Position numbers and translations under genes: made by a program. This document shows positions 7,635-14,776 of a DNA stretch of 29,548 nucleotides, piece by piece. Each line of letters begins with the position of its first letter. The stretch's first letter is position 1. Origin of the DNA: Dehalococcoidales bacterium (lineage in GTDB: Bacteria > Chloroflexota > Dehalococcoidia > Dehalococcoidales > RBG-16-60-22); assembly GCA_016926115.1 (NCBI GenBank), contig JAFGPF010000007.1, positions 1 through 29,548 of the forward strand. Direction: 5' to 3'. The notes under the pieces were generated by a model. It saw only the letters and a list, made by a program, of their open reading frames with translations, ran no database searches and was not told the origin of the DNA.

Positions 7635-8595
7635 TAAGTTATTTCCAATCATACAGCCTAGTTTACAAATTTCTTTTTACAACAGATTACAGACTATACG
7701 CCACTTGTATCTTGGTGAGGCACTAAGTGTCACAGTACAAAAACTCGAAATTCCGCAAATTGACAGTGAACTTGCTACTTTTGTAGGACGAAAATACCTG
7801 AAAATAATCGCCTCATTTGGTTTAAGAGGTGAAGTATTTTTTCCAGTCCCCTGTTTACTCAGAGAAAGACCTTCGCTACTTGGATACTATAGATTATTAT
7901 GTGGAATTTCCCAGAAAGAATTTTATCGCCATAATCGCATATCAAGCTTCAAACGTCTAGAAGAAAAGAATGAGTTAACAAAAAATCTTGATAGTCAATT
8001 GATTGACCTTTGTAAGAGTCTTGTCTCTACCGCTCAAATAATGCTCGATGGAATTGACGATCTCAGTATACAAATAATAAGAGATTTACAGCTTCTTACA
8101 CTTGGCGCTCAACTCCGTGGCGGACAGAATACAAAGCTAGGAAAGGACGCAACAGCCGAGGTATTTAGTATTATTGAGAAATTAGTACATAGAAACCTAG
8201 TTGAGGAAGGTACTAGAAAATTAATTCTCAAGAACGCAGCGGGAAGGACGGTTACTGTAGCGTTTTCTAGTGACCCTGACATTTCAATAATAGAAGATAT
8301 TCCCTCAGGTGCCAGACCCATTGTCTCAATTGAAATCAAAGGAGGCACCGACGTTTCAAATATTCACAACAGGATTGGAGAAGCTGAGAAAAGCCACCAG
8401 AAGGCACGGAGTAAAGGTTTCTTCGAATTTTGGACTATAATAGGTACTAATGTAGACATTAGTGTTGCTAAACGCGAATCACCTACGACTAGTCGATTCT
8501 TTTACCTGTCTGACCTGCGGAAATCTTCTAGTAAAAAATACGAGGACTTCCGTAATATACTTCAATCCGTATTAGGAATACGTACGGCTAAATAA
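7615..8595 (+). CDS. Type II restriction endonuclease, XcyI/Cfr9I-like
   Basis: 326 residues, close to the length I recall for XcyI and Cfr9I (about 330). A PD-(D/E)XK nuclease site is visible: Pro-Asp at 221-222, then Glu240-Ile-Lys242 in SIEIKGG, followed by a conserved-looking TDVSNIHNRIGEAEKSH helix. It overlaps the methyltransferase gene by 20 nt, the usual pairing for a type II system. If the family call is right the target would be CCCGGG, with cutting stopped by N4-methylation. AT-rich codon use matches its partner and differs from neighbours. The XcyI assignment is from memory of the family; the nuclease call is firmer. Confidence 0.7.
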   Translation: MGKKQNNKLFPIIQPSLQISFYNRLQTIRHLYLGEALSVTVQKLEIPQIDSELATFVGRKYLKIIASFGLRGEVFFPVPCLLRERPSLLGYYRLLCGISQKEFYRHNRISSFKRLEEKNELTKNLDSQLIDLCKSLVSTAQIMLDGIDDLSIQIIRDLQLLTLGAQLRGGQNTKLGKDATAEVFSIIEKLVHRNLVEEGTRKLILKNAAGRTVTVAFSSDPDISIIEDIPSGARPIVSIEIKGGTDVSNIHNRIGEAEKSHQKARSKGFFEFWTIIGTNVDISVAKRESPTTSRFFYLSDLRKSSSKKYEDFRNILQSVLGIRTAK

Positions 8596-8643
8596 CACAT
8601 TATTTTAAAAATGCTACCCATTTCCCCTCCTTGCCCCCACGTT

Positions 8644-8649
8644 ATATAC
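8644..8649 (+). promoter_or_regulatory. -10 box just before the GTG start at 8657
   Basis: TATACT ends 7 nt before the GTG start codon. No good -35 is present. If used, transcription would begin at or next to the start codon (leaderless). Confidence 0.4.
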
Positions 8650-8656
8650 TGATAAA

Positions 8657-9460
8657 GTGAGAACGCATACCAATTCTAATATCTTACGCATGGGGATTGC
8701 CCTCATACTGGCGGCGGTGATGTGGGGGGCGTACGCCATCCCGGCGGGCGCCCTGGACCTCGACCCGGAAGACTACCTGGAACTCGAATACGACCCCATC
8801 ACCTTCGATAAAAGCGAGATAACCGGCGGCGAGGTCTTCCAGGTCACCATATCGGGGCGCGTCACCTGCCACCAGGACCTGCCCGCTATACTGCCGGTAC
8901 GTGAAGCCGAAATAGACTCGCAGGTCGTCGCCCGCCATGAGGAGACCGGCGCCCAGGTCACGCTCAACACCGGCTACACCGTCAAAATAAAGCCCTTCCC
9001 CGACGATGCCGGCGATTCCATAGATATCAGCCAGACCGTCCCTTCGCAGTTCCCCTCGCAGGCGGTCTCGGGCAACTATACGGTTATCGGCAGAATTATC
9101 AAAGCCAGGGTCAAATTCATCCTCGGCTCGATGGACGTCACGGAATTCCTCCCCGGAGAGCAACCAATGGGTACGATAACTTATACCGCCCCGTCAAATA
9201 ACCCCACACCCGCATCGCCTGCGCCACCGGAGCAGGAAACCACACCCGTGCCGGAACCGTCCGATACCACCTCGCCCGGCAATACGCCCGCACCCGCCGG
9301 AGAGTCCGCGCCCCAACCTGCCACCACCACTGCCACCATGCCGGAACCGGAGCAGGTAATTCCCTGGTGGGTAGGTCCGGTGGTCTTTATCGCCATCGCC
9401 GTCACCGTTCTCAACATTGCCTGGTTCATCAGCCAGCGACTTAAAAAGCGCGTAAACTAA
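8657..9460 (+). CDS. Secreted protein with C-terminal membrane anchor, unknown function
   Basis: 267 residues: a signal peptide (hydrophobic about 12-32, ending near AGA), an extracytoplasmic domain of probable beta-sandwich type (about 34-178, with EYDPITFDKSEITGGEVFQVTISG reminiscent of archaeal/Chloroflexi surface proteins; key residues spaced too loosely for a family call), a Pro/Thr/Glu-rich linker (about 180-233) and a transmembrane helix (about 235-258) closed by KKR. This layout suits a wall-less or pseudo-walled surface. The GTG start lacks a Shine-Dalgarno sequence but lies 7 nt after a TATACT box; ATG 8690 is the alternative. It begins where the GC-rich sequence resumes after the restriction-modification island. 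Confidence 0.75.
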   Translation: MRTHTNSNILRMGIALILAAVMWGAYAIPAGALDLDPEDYLELEYDPITFDKSEITGGEVFQVTISGRVTCHQDLPAILPVREAEIDSQVVARHEETGAQVTLNTGYTVKIKPFPDDAGDSIDISQTVPSQFPSQAVSGNYTVIGRIIKARVKFILGSMDVTEFLPGEQPMGTITYTAPSNNPTPASPAPPEQETTPVPEPSDTTSPGNTPAPAGESAPQPATTTATMPEPEQVIPWWVGPVVFIAIAVTVLNIAWFISQRLKKRVN

Positions 9461-9493
9461 CCACAATATCAACTTAACCAGCCCGACCCCGAT

Positions 9494-9537
9494 ATTCTTA
9501 CGTCGTCCCGATGTAATCGGGACTCCTCAGAATGACA
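9494..9537 (+). repeat. Dispersed palindromic intergenic element
   Basis: A perfect 8-bp stem (9505-9512 with 9516-9523, GTCCCGAT) lies inside outer arms ATTCT (9494-9498) and AGAAT (9529-9533), followed by GACAGG. I recall similar intergenic elements ending in CAGAATGACA from Chloroflexi genomes. There is only one copy in the window, so repeat status is inferred. It may also help terminate the gene before it. Confidence 0.45.
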
Positions 9538-9568
9538 GGGGATACTCGCCTCGCCCTGCCGAAAGGCA

Positions 9569-9574
9569 TATAAT
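9569..9574 (+). promoter_or_regulatory. -10 box upstream of the candidate selenoprotein gene
   Basis: Perfect TATAAT, 20 nt before the ATG at 9595, with AGAGGGA (9581-9587) between. No clear -35 box. Confidence 0.5.
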
Positions 9575-9594
9575 GGTAATAGAGGGAACAATTC

Positions 9595-9789
9595 ATGACG
9601 GCACTATGGCTGATAATCGGGGCGGCGGCGGGGGGAACACTGGGCTGGCTGCTCGGGCGTTTCAACAGTCGCCGGAACAAGGACTGCGCCACGCCCACCT
9701 GAGGCGCCACGGCAAGTCCCCGGGCGGGGACAATCACCGGTATTATCCTCGGGCTGCTGGTTGCTTATATCATTACTTTCACGGCATAA
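9595..9789 (+). CDS. Candidate 64-residue membrane selenoprotein (in-frame UGA at codon 36)
   Basis: Starting at ATG 9595 (AGAGGGA 7 nt upstream), the frame reads 35 codons to TGA at 9700-9702, then continues in the same frame for 28 codons to TAA at 9787. Both halves make sense together: a Gly-rich transmembrane helix (about 3-21), a short loop CATPT-U (Cys31 and UGA at 36), then a second Gly-rich helix (about 45-61). This resembles small two-helix proteins of DUF6132 type, which as I recall carry a Cys-x4-Cys pair in the loop; the UGA sits exactly where the second Cys belongs. A GC-rich hairpin 13 nt past the UGA could be a bacterial SECIS. It ends 7 nt before uvrB. The alternative is a 35-residue peptide or a broken gene. 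Confidence 0.6.
9698..9753 (+). other. Candidate bacterial SECIS for UGA at 9700
   Basis: Apical stem GTCCCC (9716-9721) with GGGGAC (9726-9731), loop GGGC beginning with G; the loop starts 19 nt after the UGA. A lower stem CCTGAGG (9698-9704, containing the UGA) can pair with CCTCGGG (9747-9753) with one G-U. Stem, loop and distance fit the published bacterial SECIS rules (loop 3-14 nt, G in the first two positions, 16-37 nt from UGA). Confidence 0.5.
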
Positions 9790-9790
9790 T
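9761..9790 (+). promoter_or_regulatory. Possible leaderless promoter for uvrB
   Basis: TTGCTT (9761-9766), an 18-bp spacer and CATAAT (9785-9790) ending 6 nt before the uvrB ATG, inside the end of the upstream gene. uvrB has no Shine-Dalgarno sequence, so it is expressed either from here or by coupling to the upstream gene. Confidence 0.4.
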
Positions 9791-9796
9791 AGTACC

Positions 9797-11845
9797 ATGC
9801 CGCAATTCAAAATAGTCTCCGATTTTCAGATGACCGGCGACCAGCCCCAGGCGGTGGACAAGCTGGTGGAAGGTCTCGGGAAAGGCTACAAGCACCAGAC
9901 CCTGCTGGGCGTCACCGGCAGCGGCAAGACCTTCACCATGGCTAACGTCATCGAGAGGGTGCAGCGTCCCACGCTGGTCATCTGCCATAACAAGACCCTC
10001 GCCGCCCAGCTCGCCAGCGAGTTCAGGGAGTTCTTCCCGGAAAACGCCGTCGAGTACTTCGTCAGCTACTACGATTACTATCAGCCGGAGGCGTATATCC
10101 CCCGCCGGGACCTCTACATCGAAAAAGACGCGGACATCAACGAGGAAATAGACAAGCTGCGCCACGCCGCCACCCACGCCCTGCTGTCACGTCGCGACGT
10201 GCTCATCGTGGCGTCCGTGTCCTGCATCTACGGACTGGGCGAGCCGGGCGAATACCAGGGGTTCGTCGCCACCCTGAAAAAAGGCGAGCGCTACGGGCGA
10301 CAGCAGCTCCTGCGCCAGCTGGTGGACATGCAGTACACCCGCAACGAGCTGGAACTGTCCCGCGGCAAGTTCCGCATCCGGGGAGATACCCTGGAACTCC
10401 AGCCGGCCTACGAAGAAATTGCCGTAAAAATAGAGTTCTTCGGGGACGACATTGAGCGCCTCCTATCAATCGACCCCCTCACCGGTGAAATCCTCAACGA
10501 CCTCGAGGAAATAAGCATCTACCCCGCCAAGCACTTCGTGACCTCCCGGGAAAGGATGGTCAGCGCCATCGAGTCGATACGCGTGGAACTGGCGGAACGC
10601 ATCAAAGAATTTAACAAAGAGGGCAAGATAGTGGAGGCGGCGCGCATCCAGGCGCGCACCGAGTACGACCTGGAGATGATGATGGAGGCGGGGTACTGCT
10701 CCGGGGTGGAGAACTATTCGCGCCACCTGGCGGATAGACCCGCGGGAAGCTCGCCGTCGACGCTGCTGGATTACTTCCCGAAAGACTGGCTGCTGTTCAT
10801 TGACGAATCGCACATGACCCTGCCCCAGATACGGAGCATGTACCGCGGCGACCAGTCACGGAAAAATACGCTCGTGGAATACGGCTTCCGGCTGCCCTCC
10901 GCCATGGACAACCGGCCCCTGAATTTCGACGAGTTTCAATCGTGCGTCAACCAGGTGATTTATACCTCGGCGACGCCGGCCCCTTTCGAGTACGAACACA
11001 GCCAGCAGGTGGTGGAGCAACTGGTCAGGCCTACCGGCCTTCTGGAACCGAAAATCGTGGTCAAGCCAACCAGGGGACAAATCGACGACCTTCTGGCTCA
11101 GATAAAAACGAGGGTTGACAAGGGGAGCCGCTGCCTGGTGACCACGCTGACCAAGCGGATGGCGGAGGAACTGGCGGACTACATCGCCGAGATGGGCGTT
11201 AAGGCGCACTACCTGCACTCGGAGGTGGACACGCTGGAGAGGGTGGAAATCCTGCGTGATTTACGCCTCGGCGTTTACGACGTAATCGTCGGCATCAACC
11301 TTTTAAGGGAGGGACTCGACCTGCCGGAGGTAAGCCTCGTCGCCATCCTCGACGCCGACAAGGAAGGGTATTTGCGGTCGAAGGGGGCGCTGATACAGGT
11401 GATGGGCCGCGCCGCCCGGCACGTCGACGGACAGGTCATCATGTACGCGGACAACGTCACCCGCTCCATGCGGGAGGCAATCGACGAGACAGAGCGCCGC
11501 CGCAAGATACAGGAGGACTTCAACCGCGAGCACGGCATCACCCCTCAGGGCATACGCAAGGCGGTCAGGGACATCACCGAGCGCGTCAAGGCCGTCGCCG
11601 AGACCCGCGCCGAGTACGAGTACGAAGTCCCCGTCACCCGCGAGGATACCCTGCGACTGGTGAAGGAACTGGAAACGCAGATGAAGCAGGCCGCCAGGGC
11701 GCTGGAGTTCGAGAAGGCGGCGTTAATCAGGGATAGAATCATCGAACTGCGCAAGGAACTGGTGATTGAGGATGGACAGCAGTTCACGCGAAAAGAACCG
11801 AAGGAGATAGCGCATGAGACCGAAGACCAGGGAAGAAGCGATTAA
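9797..11845 (+). CDS. uvrB: Excinuclease ABC subunit B
   Basis: 682 residues, full length. UvrB is the ATP-driven damage-verification subunit of UvrABC nucleotide excision repair. Walker A GVTGSGKT is at 38-45, the beta-hairpin [10 protein letters not shown] at 91-100, a DESH helicase motif near 340, helicase domain 3 with [13 protein letters not shown] and the [10 protein letters not shown] motif, and a C-terminal UVR domain that contacts UvrC. The start at 9797 is chosen by family alignment ([19 protein letters not shown]). No ribosome-binding site precedes it. It is flanked by two genes with in-frame UGA codons, the second overlapping its 3' end by 32 nt. Confidence 0.97.
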   Translation: MPQFKIVSDFQMTGDQPQAVDKLVEGLGKGYKHQTLLGVTGSGKTFTMANVIERVQRPTLVICHNKTLAAQLASEFREFFPENAVEYFVSYYDYYQPEAYIPRRDLYIEKDADINEEIDKLRHAATHALLSRRDVLIVASVSCIYGLGEPGEYQGFVATLKKGERYGRQQLLRQLVDMQYTRNELELSRGKFRIRGDTLELQPAYEEIAVKIEFFGDDIERLLSIDPLTGEILNDLEEISIYPAKHFVTSRERMVSAIESIRVELAERIKEFNKEGKIVEAARIQARTEYDLEMMMEAGYCSGVENYSRHLADRPAGSSPSTLLDYFPKDWLLFIDESHMTLPQIRSMYRGDQSRKNTLVEYGFRLPSAMDNRPLNFDEFQSCVNQVIYTSATPAPFEYEHSQQVVEQLVRPTGLLEPKIVVKPTRGQIDDLLAQIKTRVDKGSRCLVTTLTKRMAEELADYIAEMGVKAHYLHSEVDTLERVEILRDLRLGVYDVIVGINLLREGLDLPEVSLVAILDADKEGYLRSKGALIQVMGRAARHVDGQVIMYADNVTRSMREAIDETERRRKIQEDFNREHGITPQGIRKAVRDITERVKAVAETRAEYEYEVPVTREDTLRLVKELETQMKQAARALEFEKAALIRDRIIELRKELVIEDGQQFTRKEPKEIAHETEDQGRSD

Positions 11846-12329
11846 AACGGTACGCGAAAAAGCGGGCGAGAACATGCCGAAATACGGCAGTTGAGCTTAC
11901 GGCACCGTTCTTGCGTTGCAGGACACGTTCGATTTAAAAGACGAGGCGCTGCTGAAAGCCTCCGGCGCGCTGACGGGGGGCATCGGGGGGCTGGCCGATA
12001 CCTGCGGCTCGATGATTGGCGCCACCCTGGTACTGGGGTCGGTCTGCGGACGGGGACGGCATGACGGCGAGGCAGGCATGGAGAAGCTGCATGAGTCCGT
12101 CCGGCAGGCAGCCGATTTTTACAGGTGGTTCAAGGAAGAAATGGGTTCGGTGAACTGCCGCGAGCTCGTCACCGGCTACGGCAACGGCACTTTTTACGAC
12201 TTCGGTATACCGGAGCAGGCAAAGGCGGCACAGGAAGCCGGCGTGGCACAGAAATGCGACGAGCAGATACTGATGGTGGTCACCAGGGCGGCGGAGATAC
12301 TCTGGGACGAGCTTTACGGGGATAGCTGA
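11814..12329 (+). CDS. C-GCAxxG-C-C family redox protein, candidate selenoprotein (UGA at codon 27)
   Basis: From ATG 11814 (AAGGAGAT 8 nt upstream) the frame runs 26 codons to TGA at 11892-11894 and on to TGA 12327. The product would be 171 residues. It matches the C_GCAxxG_C_C family: a helical start, the [20 protein letters not shown] block with Cys64, and later Cys115 and Cys148. Family members have a Cys at the first motif position (often NCAQ, after Tyr-Asn); here the UGA replaces it (YGS-U-AYG). Selenocysteine forms of this family are known in public annotation, as I recall. A hairpin with loop GTT begins 11 nt after the UGA. It overlaps uvrB by 32 nt and the next small gene by 1 nt. 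Without readthrough only a 26-residue peptide is made, or a truncated start at TTG 11916. Confidence 0.78.
11906..11927 (+). other. Candidate bacterial SECIS for UGA at 11892
   Basis: TCTTGC (11909-11914) pairs with GCAGGA (11918-11923) with one G-U, and CGT (11906-11908) with ACG (11925-11927) past a one-base bulge. The loop GTT starts 20 nt after the UGA and opens with G-U, as in the E. coli fdhF element. Confidence 0.5.
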
Positions 12330-12484
12330 TGGCAGACGAGACTGAAAAGAACAACGGGGAAGACCTCCGCCAGGCGCGCCGCGAGGAGAAGAAGCGCAAG
12401 GAAAAAGAGCGCATGAAAAAGCACGGCAAGAGCCTGGGACAAATATACCGCGATGCGATGGAGAAGCGAAAGAAAGACACGTAA
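12329..12484 (+). CDS. Small, highly charged protein of unknown function
   Basis: 51 residues dominated by Lys, Arg and Glu, with a predicted single long helix (RQARREEKKRKEKERMKK) and a C-terminal SLGQIYRDAMEKRKK segment. Its ATG shares one base with the TGA of the preceding candidate selenoprotein gene (TGATG), so it is probably translated by reinitiation. The tight overlap and regular codon use support a real gene. No family recognised; a nucleic-acid-binding role is possible from charge alone. Confidence 0.6.
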   Translation: MADETEKNNGEDLRQARREEKKRKEKERMKKHGKSLGQIYRDAMEKRKKDT

Positions 12485-12488
12485 TTTA

Positions 12489-13766
12489 CTACCAGCAGGT
12501 CAACGAATTCAGGAAGAGCTGCTTCAGGTCGTCGGGGGTGAAGGGGCGGGGAGAAAGACTGATTACCCTCTGCTGCGGCAGCGTTCCTGCCACCAGTTTA
12601 TCGACATCGGCGGCGGTATAGCCCACCGCACCGAGACCGTTGGGAATCCCCGTTCTCCGCATCAATGCCACCACGGCATCGGCGAGTAAGTCGCCCGCGT
12701 CCTTTGCAGACACTCCCGACGTATCCACGCCCATGAGACGGGCGGCTTCCAGATGTCTTGCCGGGTTCGCCGACGCCGTAAAGCGGAAGACCGCCGGGGC
12801 GCAGAGGATTACCGACATCCCGTGCGGAATTATCGGGTGTCCGACATTATAGTCGTCGGGAAAGTAGTCGCGCACCATCCCGGACACGGGATAGGACATG
12901 CCGTGGGGCAGGTGGACCCCGGCGTTGCCGAAGCCGATGCCGGCAAAAGTAGCCGCCATGAGCATCCGGCTGCGGGCTTCATCGTCGGCGGGATTTTCAA
13001 TTACCCTGGTGATATTGCCGCTGACCACCTCGATAGCCTTCGCCGCCCAGATATCGCTGATGGGATTCGACCCCTGATAGGTGGGCCTGACGCGCGGGTT
13101 TTCCGGCGCGGGGCGGCTGTCGAAAGGGAGGGCGGTGTAGGACTCGATGGCGTGCACGAGGACATCGAAGCCGGTGCAGGCGGCGACCATCGGCGGGAGC
13201 GTGCGGGTATTATCGGGGTCGACGACGGCGAGCGTGGGCCGTATCGCCCGGCTGGCGATGCCCGTCTTGGCGTGCATGGCGAAGATGTCGAAGATGGCGA
13301 TGCCGGTCGTCTCGCTGCCCGTCCCCGCCGTGGTGGGCACGCAGGCGATTGGCTTGAGGGGCGCGGGCACGGGGACCGCCTTGCCGATGGGGGCGTTGAC
13401 GTAGTCCAGGAAATCGGCGGGGCAGGTTGAATAGAGGTTGGCGACCTTGGCGGTATCCATGCTGGAGCCCCCGCCCACACCCACGAAACCGTCGAACTTG
13501 CCCTTCACGGCGAAGTCGATTGCCTCCTTGAGGGAGGCGTCCGTGGGCTCGTTACGGGTATTATCGTACAGGACTGCGTCCAGCCCCTCGGCTTGCAGCG
13601 ACTTCATCACGTTACGCACGGGCGGCAGTCCGGCGAGATTGGCGTCCGTGACGACCATGACCCGGCGGGCGCCGAGCTCCTTCATGTCGAACCCGACCTC
13701 CCGGGTGGCGCCGAAGCCGTACTTGATATTCGCCGAGGTGATATTGATTACCGTTTCATTGGGCAT
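12489..13766 (-). CDS. Iron-containing alcohol dehydrogenase, hydroxyacid-oxoacid transhydrogenase-like
   Basis: 425 residues of the group III metal-dependent alcohol dehydrogenase family. The nucleotide-binding GGGS (98-101) with Asp104, and the metal ligands Asp201, His205, His288 (PHGM) and His315 (PHGM) are present. The RPTYQGSNPISDIWA segment after residue 226 resembles ADHFE1-type hydroxyacid-oxoacid transhydrogenases, which move hydride between 4-hydroxybutyrate and 2-oxoglutarate. The substrate cannot be fixed from sequence. The start has AGAGGGAG 5 nt upstream. It converges on the small charged gene with 4 bp between stops. Confidence 0.88.
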   Translation of the reverse strand: MPNETVINITSANIKYGFGATREVGFDMKELGARRVMVVTDANLAGLPPVRNVMKSLQAEGLDAVLYDNTRNEPTDASLKEAIDFAVKGKFDGFVGVGGGSSMDTAKVANLYSTCPADFLDYVNAPIGKAVPVPAPLKPIACVPTTAGTGSETTGIAIFDIFAMHAKTGIASRAIRPTLAVVDPDNTRTLPPMVAACTGFDVLVHAIESYTALPFDSRPAPENPRVRPTYQGSNPISDIWAAKAIEVVSGNITRVIENPADDEARSRMLMAATFAGIGFGNAGVHLPHGMSYPVSGMVRDYFPDDYNVGHPIIPHGMSVILCAPAVFRFTASANPARHLEAARLMGVDTSGVSAKDAGDLLADAVVALMRRTGIPNGLGAVGYTAADVDKLVAGTLPQQRVISLSPRPFTPDDLKQLFLNSLTCW

Positions 13767-13807
13767 GACGGCTCCCTCTTAAGGTATATACGCGGACAAC
13801 GCTGTGT

Positions 13808-13813
13808 ATTATA
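13808..13813 (-). promoter_or_regulatory. -10 box for the alcohol dehydrogenase gene
   Basis: Perfect TATAAT on the minus strand inside the palindrome TATTATAATA, about 40 nt before the start. The -35 match is weak (TTACCC at 17 bp). Confidence 0.35.
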
Positions 13814-13900
13814 ATACGTCAGCGGGGTGAGGGTAAAGGGGGGGATTACAAGGACGCGGTGGAGAAAAGGGGGAAATGAAACAAAAGTTCTTAAAAATGC

Positions 13901-13929
13901 TTGATATTTACATACTCCAGATGTATAAT
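13901..13929 (+). promoter_or_regulatory. Strong promoter for tcmP, near-leaderless
   Basis: TTGATA (13901-13906), a 17-bp spacer and perfect TATAAT (13924-13929). Transcription should begin near 13936, only about 4 nt before the ATG at 13940. Confidence 0.8.
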
Positions 13930-13939
13930 CTCAACCAGG

Positions 13940-14776
13940 ATGGCACTAGTATTTGATGAAATAGGTTACTGGTCTGAAATTAAATTAGAAATCATTGAAA
14001 AATACGCTTTGGCTTATTCCACTGTCTTTTCGAGCCCTAATTATAATTACCTTCACCATGTATATATAGACGCTTTTGCTGGTTCGGGCACACACATATC
14101 AAAAACCACCAAAGGCCAAGTACGCGGAAGCCCGCAAATAGCACTGGATATTCGCCCCCCTTTCAAAGAGTATTATTTCATTGATATTAACGGGGATAAA
14201 GTAGCTGAGTTAAATAAAATCGTATTAAACCGCCCCGAAGCCCACGTCCTTAAAGGCGATTGTAATAAAAGATTATTAGCGGATGTATTCCCGAAAGTTA
14301 AACGGGAAGACTACCGTAGAGGTCTTTGTCTACTAGACCCTTATCGTTTGAACTTAAACTGGGAAGTAATAGAAACAGCTGGCAAAATGGGGACTATTGA
14401 AATATTCTTGAACTTTCCTGTAATGGATATGAATCGAAATGTCTTGTTAAGTAATCCCAGATATGCCACTACTACTAATATAGAAAGAATGGATACTTTT
14501 TGGGGTGATCACACATGGACTAACATTGCCTATAATAAAACTCAAGACCTCTTTGGTGAAATAATAGATATAAAACAAAGTATTAAACTAATAACCGCAG
14601 CGTTTAGAAAGCGCCTCTTAGAAGTCGCACATTTTAAATATGTGCCCCAGCCCATCCCTATGCGTAACACCAGAAGTTCCATCTTGTATTTTTTATTTTT
14701 TGCTTCTAATAATGAAACTGGCGACAGGATACTGACAGGTATATTAAACAAGTATCGTGATAAAGGAATGAAATAA
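13940..14776 (+). CDS. tcmP: Three-Cys-motif partner protein TcmP
   Basis: 278 residues. TcmP proteins carry a methyltransferase-like Rossmann core: YIDAFAGSGTH near residue 42 is the AdoMet-type glycine loop, EYYFIDIN follows as the acidic strand, and LLDPYRLNLNWEVIE is the family signature block. TcmP is named for its constant neighbour, a protein with a three-Cys motif, which indeed follows (1-nt overlap, TAATG). The function is not established; DNA or RNA modification is likely. The frame opens earlier at 13901, but that codon lies in the -35 box, so ATG 13940 is chosen. The gene is AT-rich compared with its surroundings, suggesting transfer. Confidence 0.85.
   Translation: MALVFDEIGYWSEIKLEIIEKYALAYSTVFSSPNYNYLHHVYIDAFAGSGTHISKTTKGQVRGSPQIALDIRPPFKEYYFIDINGDKVAELNKIVLNRPEAHVLKGDCNKRLLADVFPKVKREDYRRGLCLLDPYRLNLNWEVIETAGKMGTIEIFLNFPVMDMNRNVLLSNPRYATTTNIERMDTFWGDHTWTNIAYNKTQDLFGEIIDIKQSIKLITAAFRKRLLEVAHFKYVPQPIPMRNTRSSILYFLFFASNNETGDRILTGILNKYRDKGMK

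Noticed and set aside
9700..9702. UGA read as tryptophan or another amino acid through a variant genetic code
   Set aside because: TGA serves as the normal stop for ruvC, yebC, the sigma gene, yifB and others in the window, so a genome-wide reassignment is excluded.
12753..13430. 225-codon open frame on the plus strand inside the alcohol dehydrogenase gene
   Set aside because: Antisense shadow of a well-conserved gene; Gly/Arg/Asp-rich composition, no start signal.
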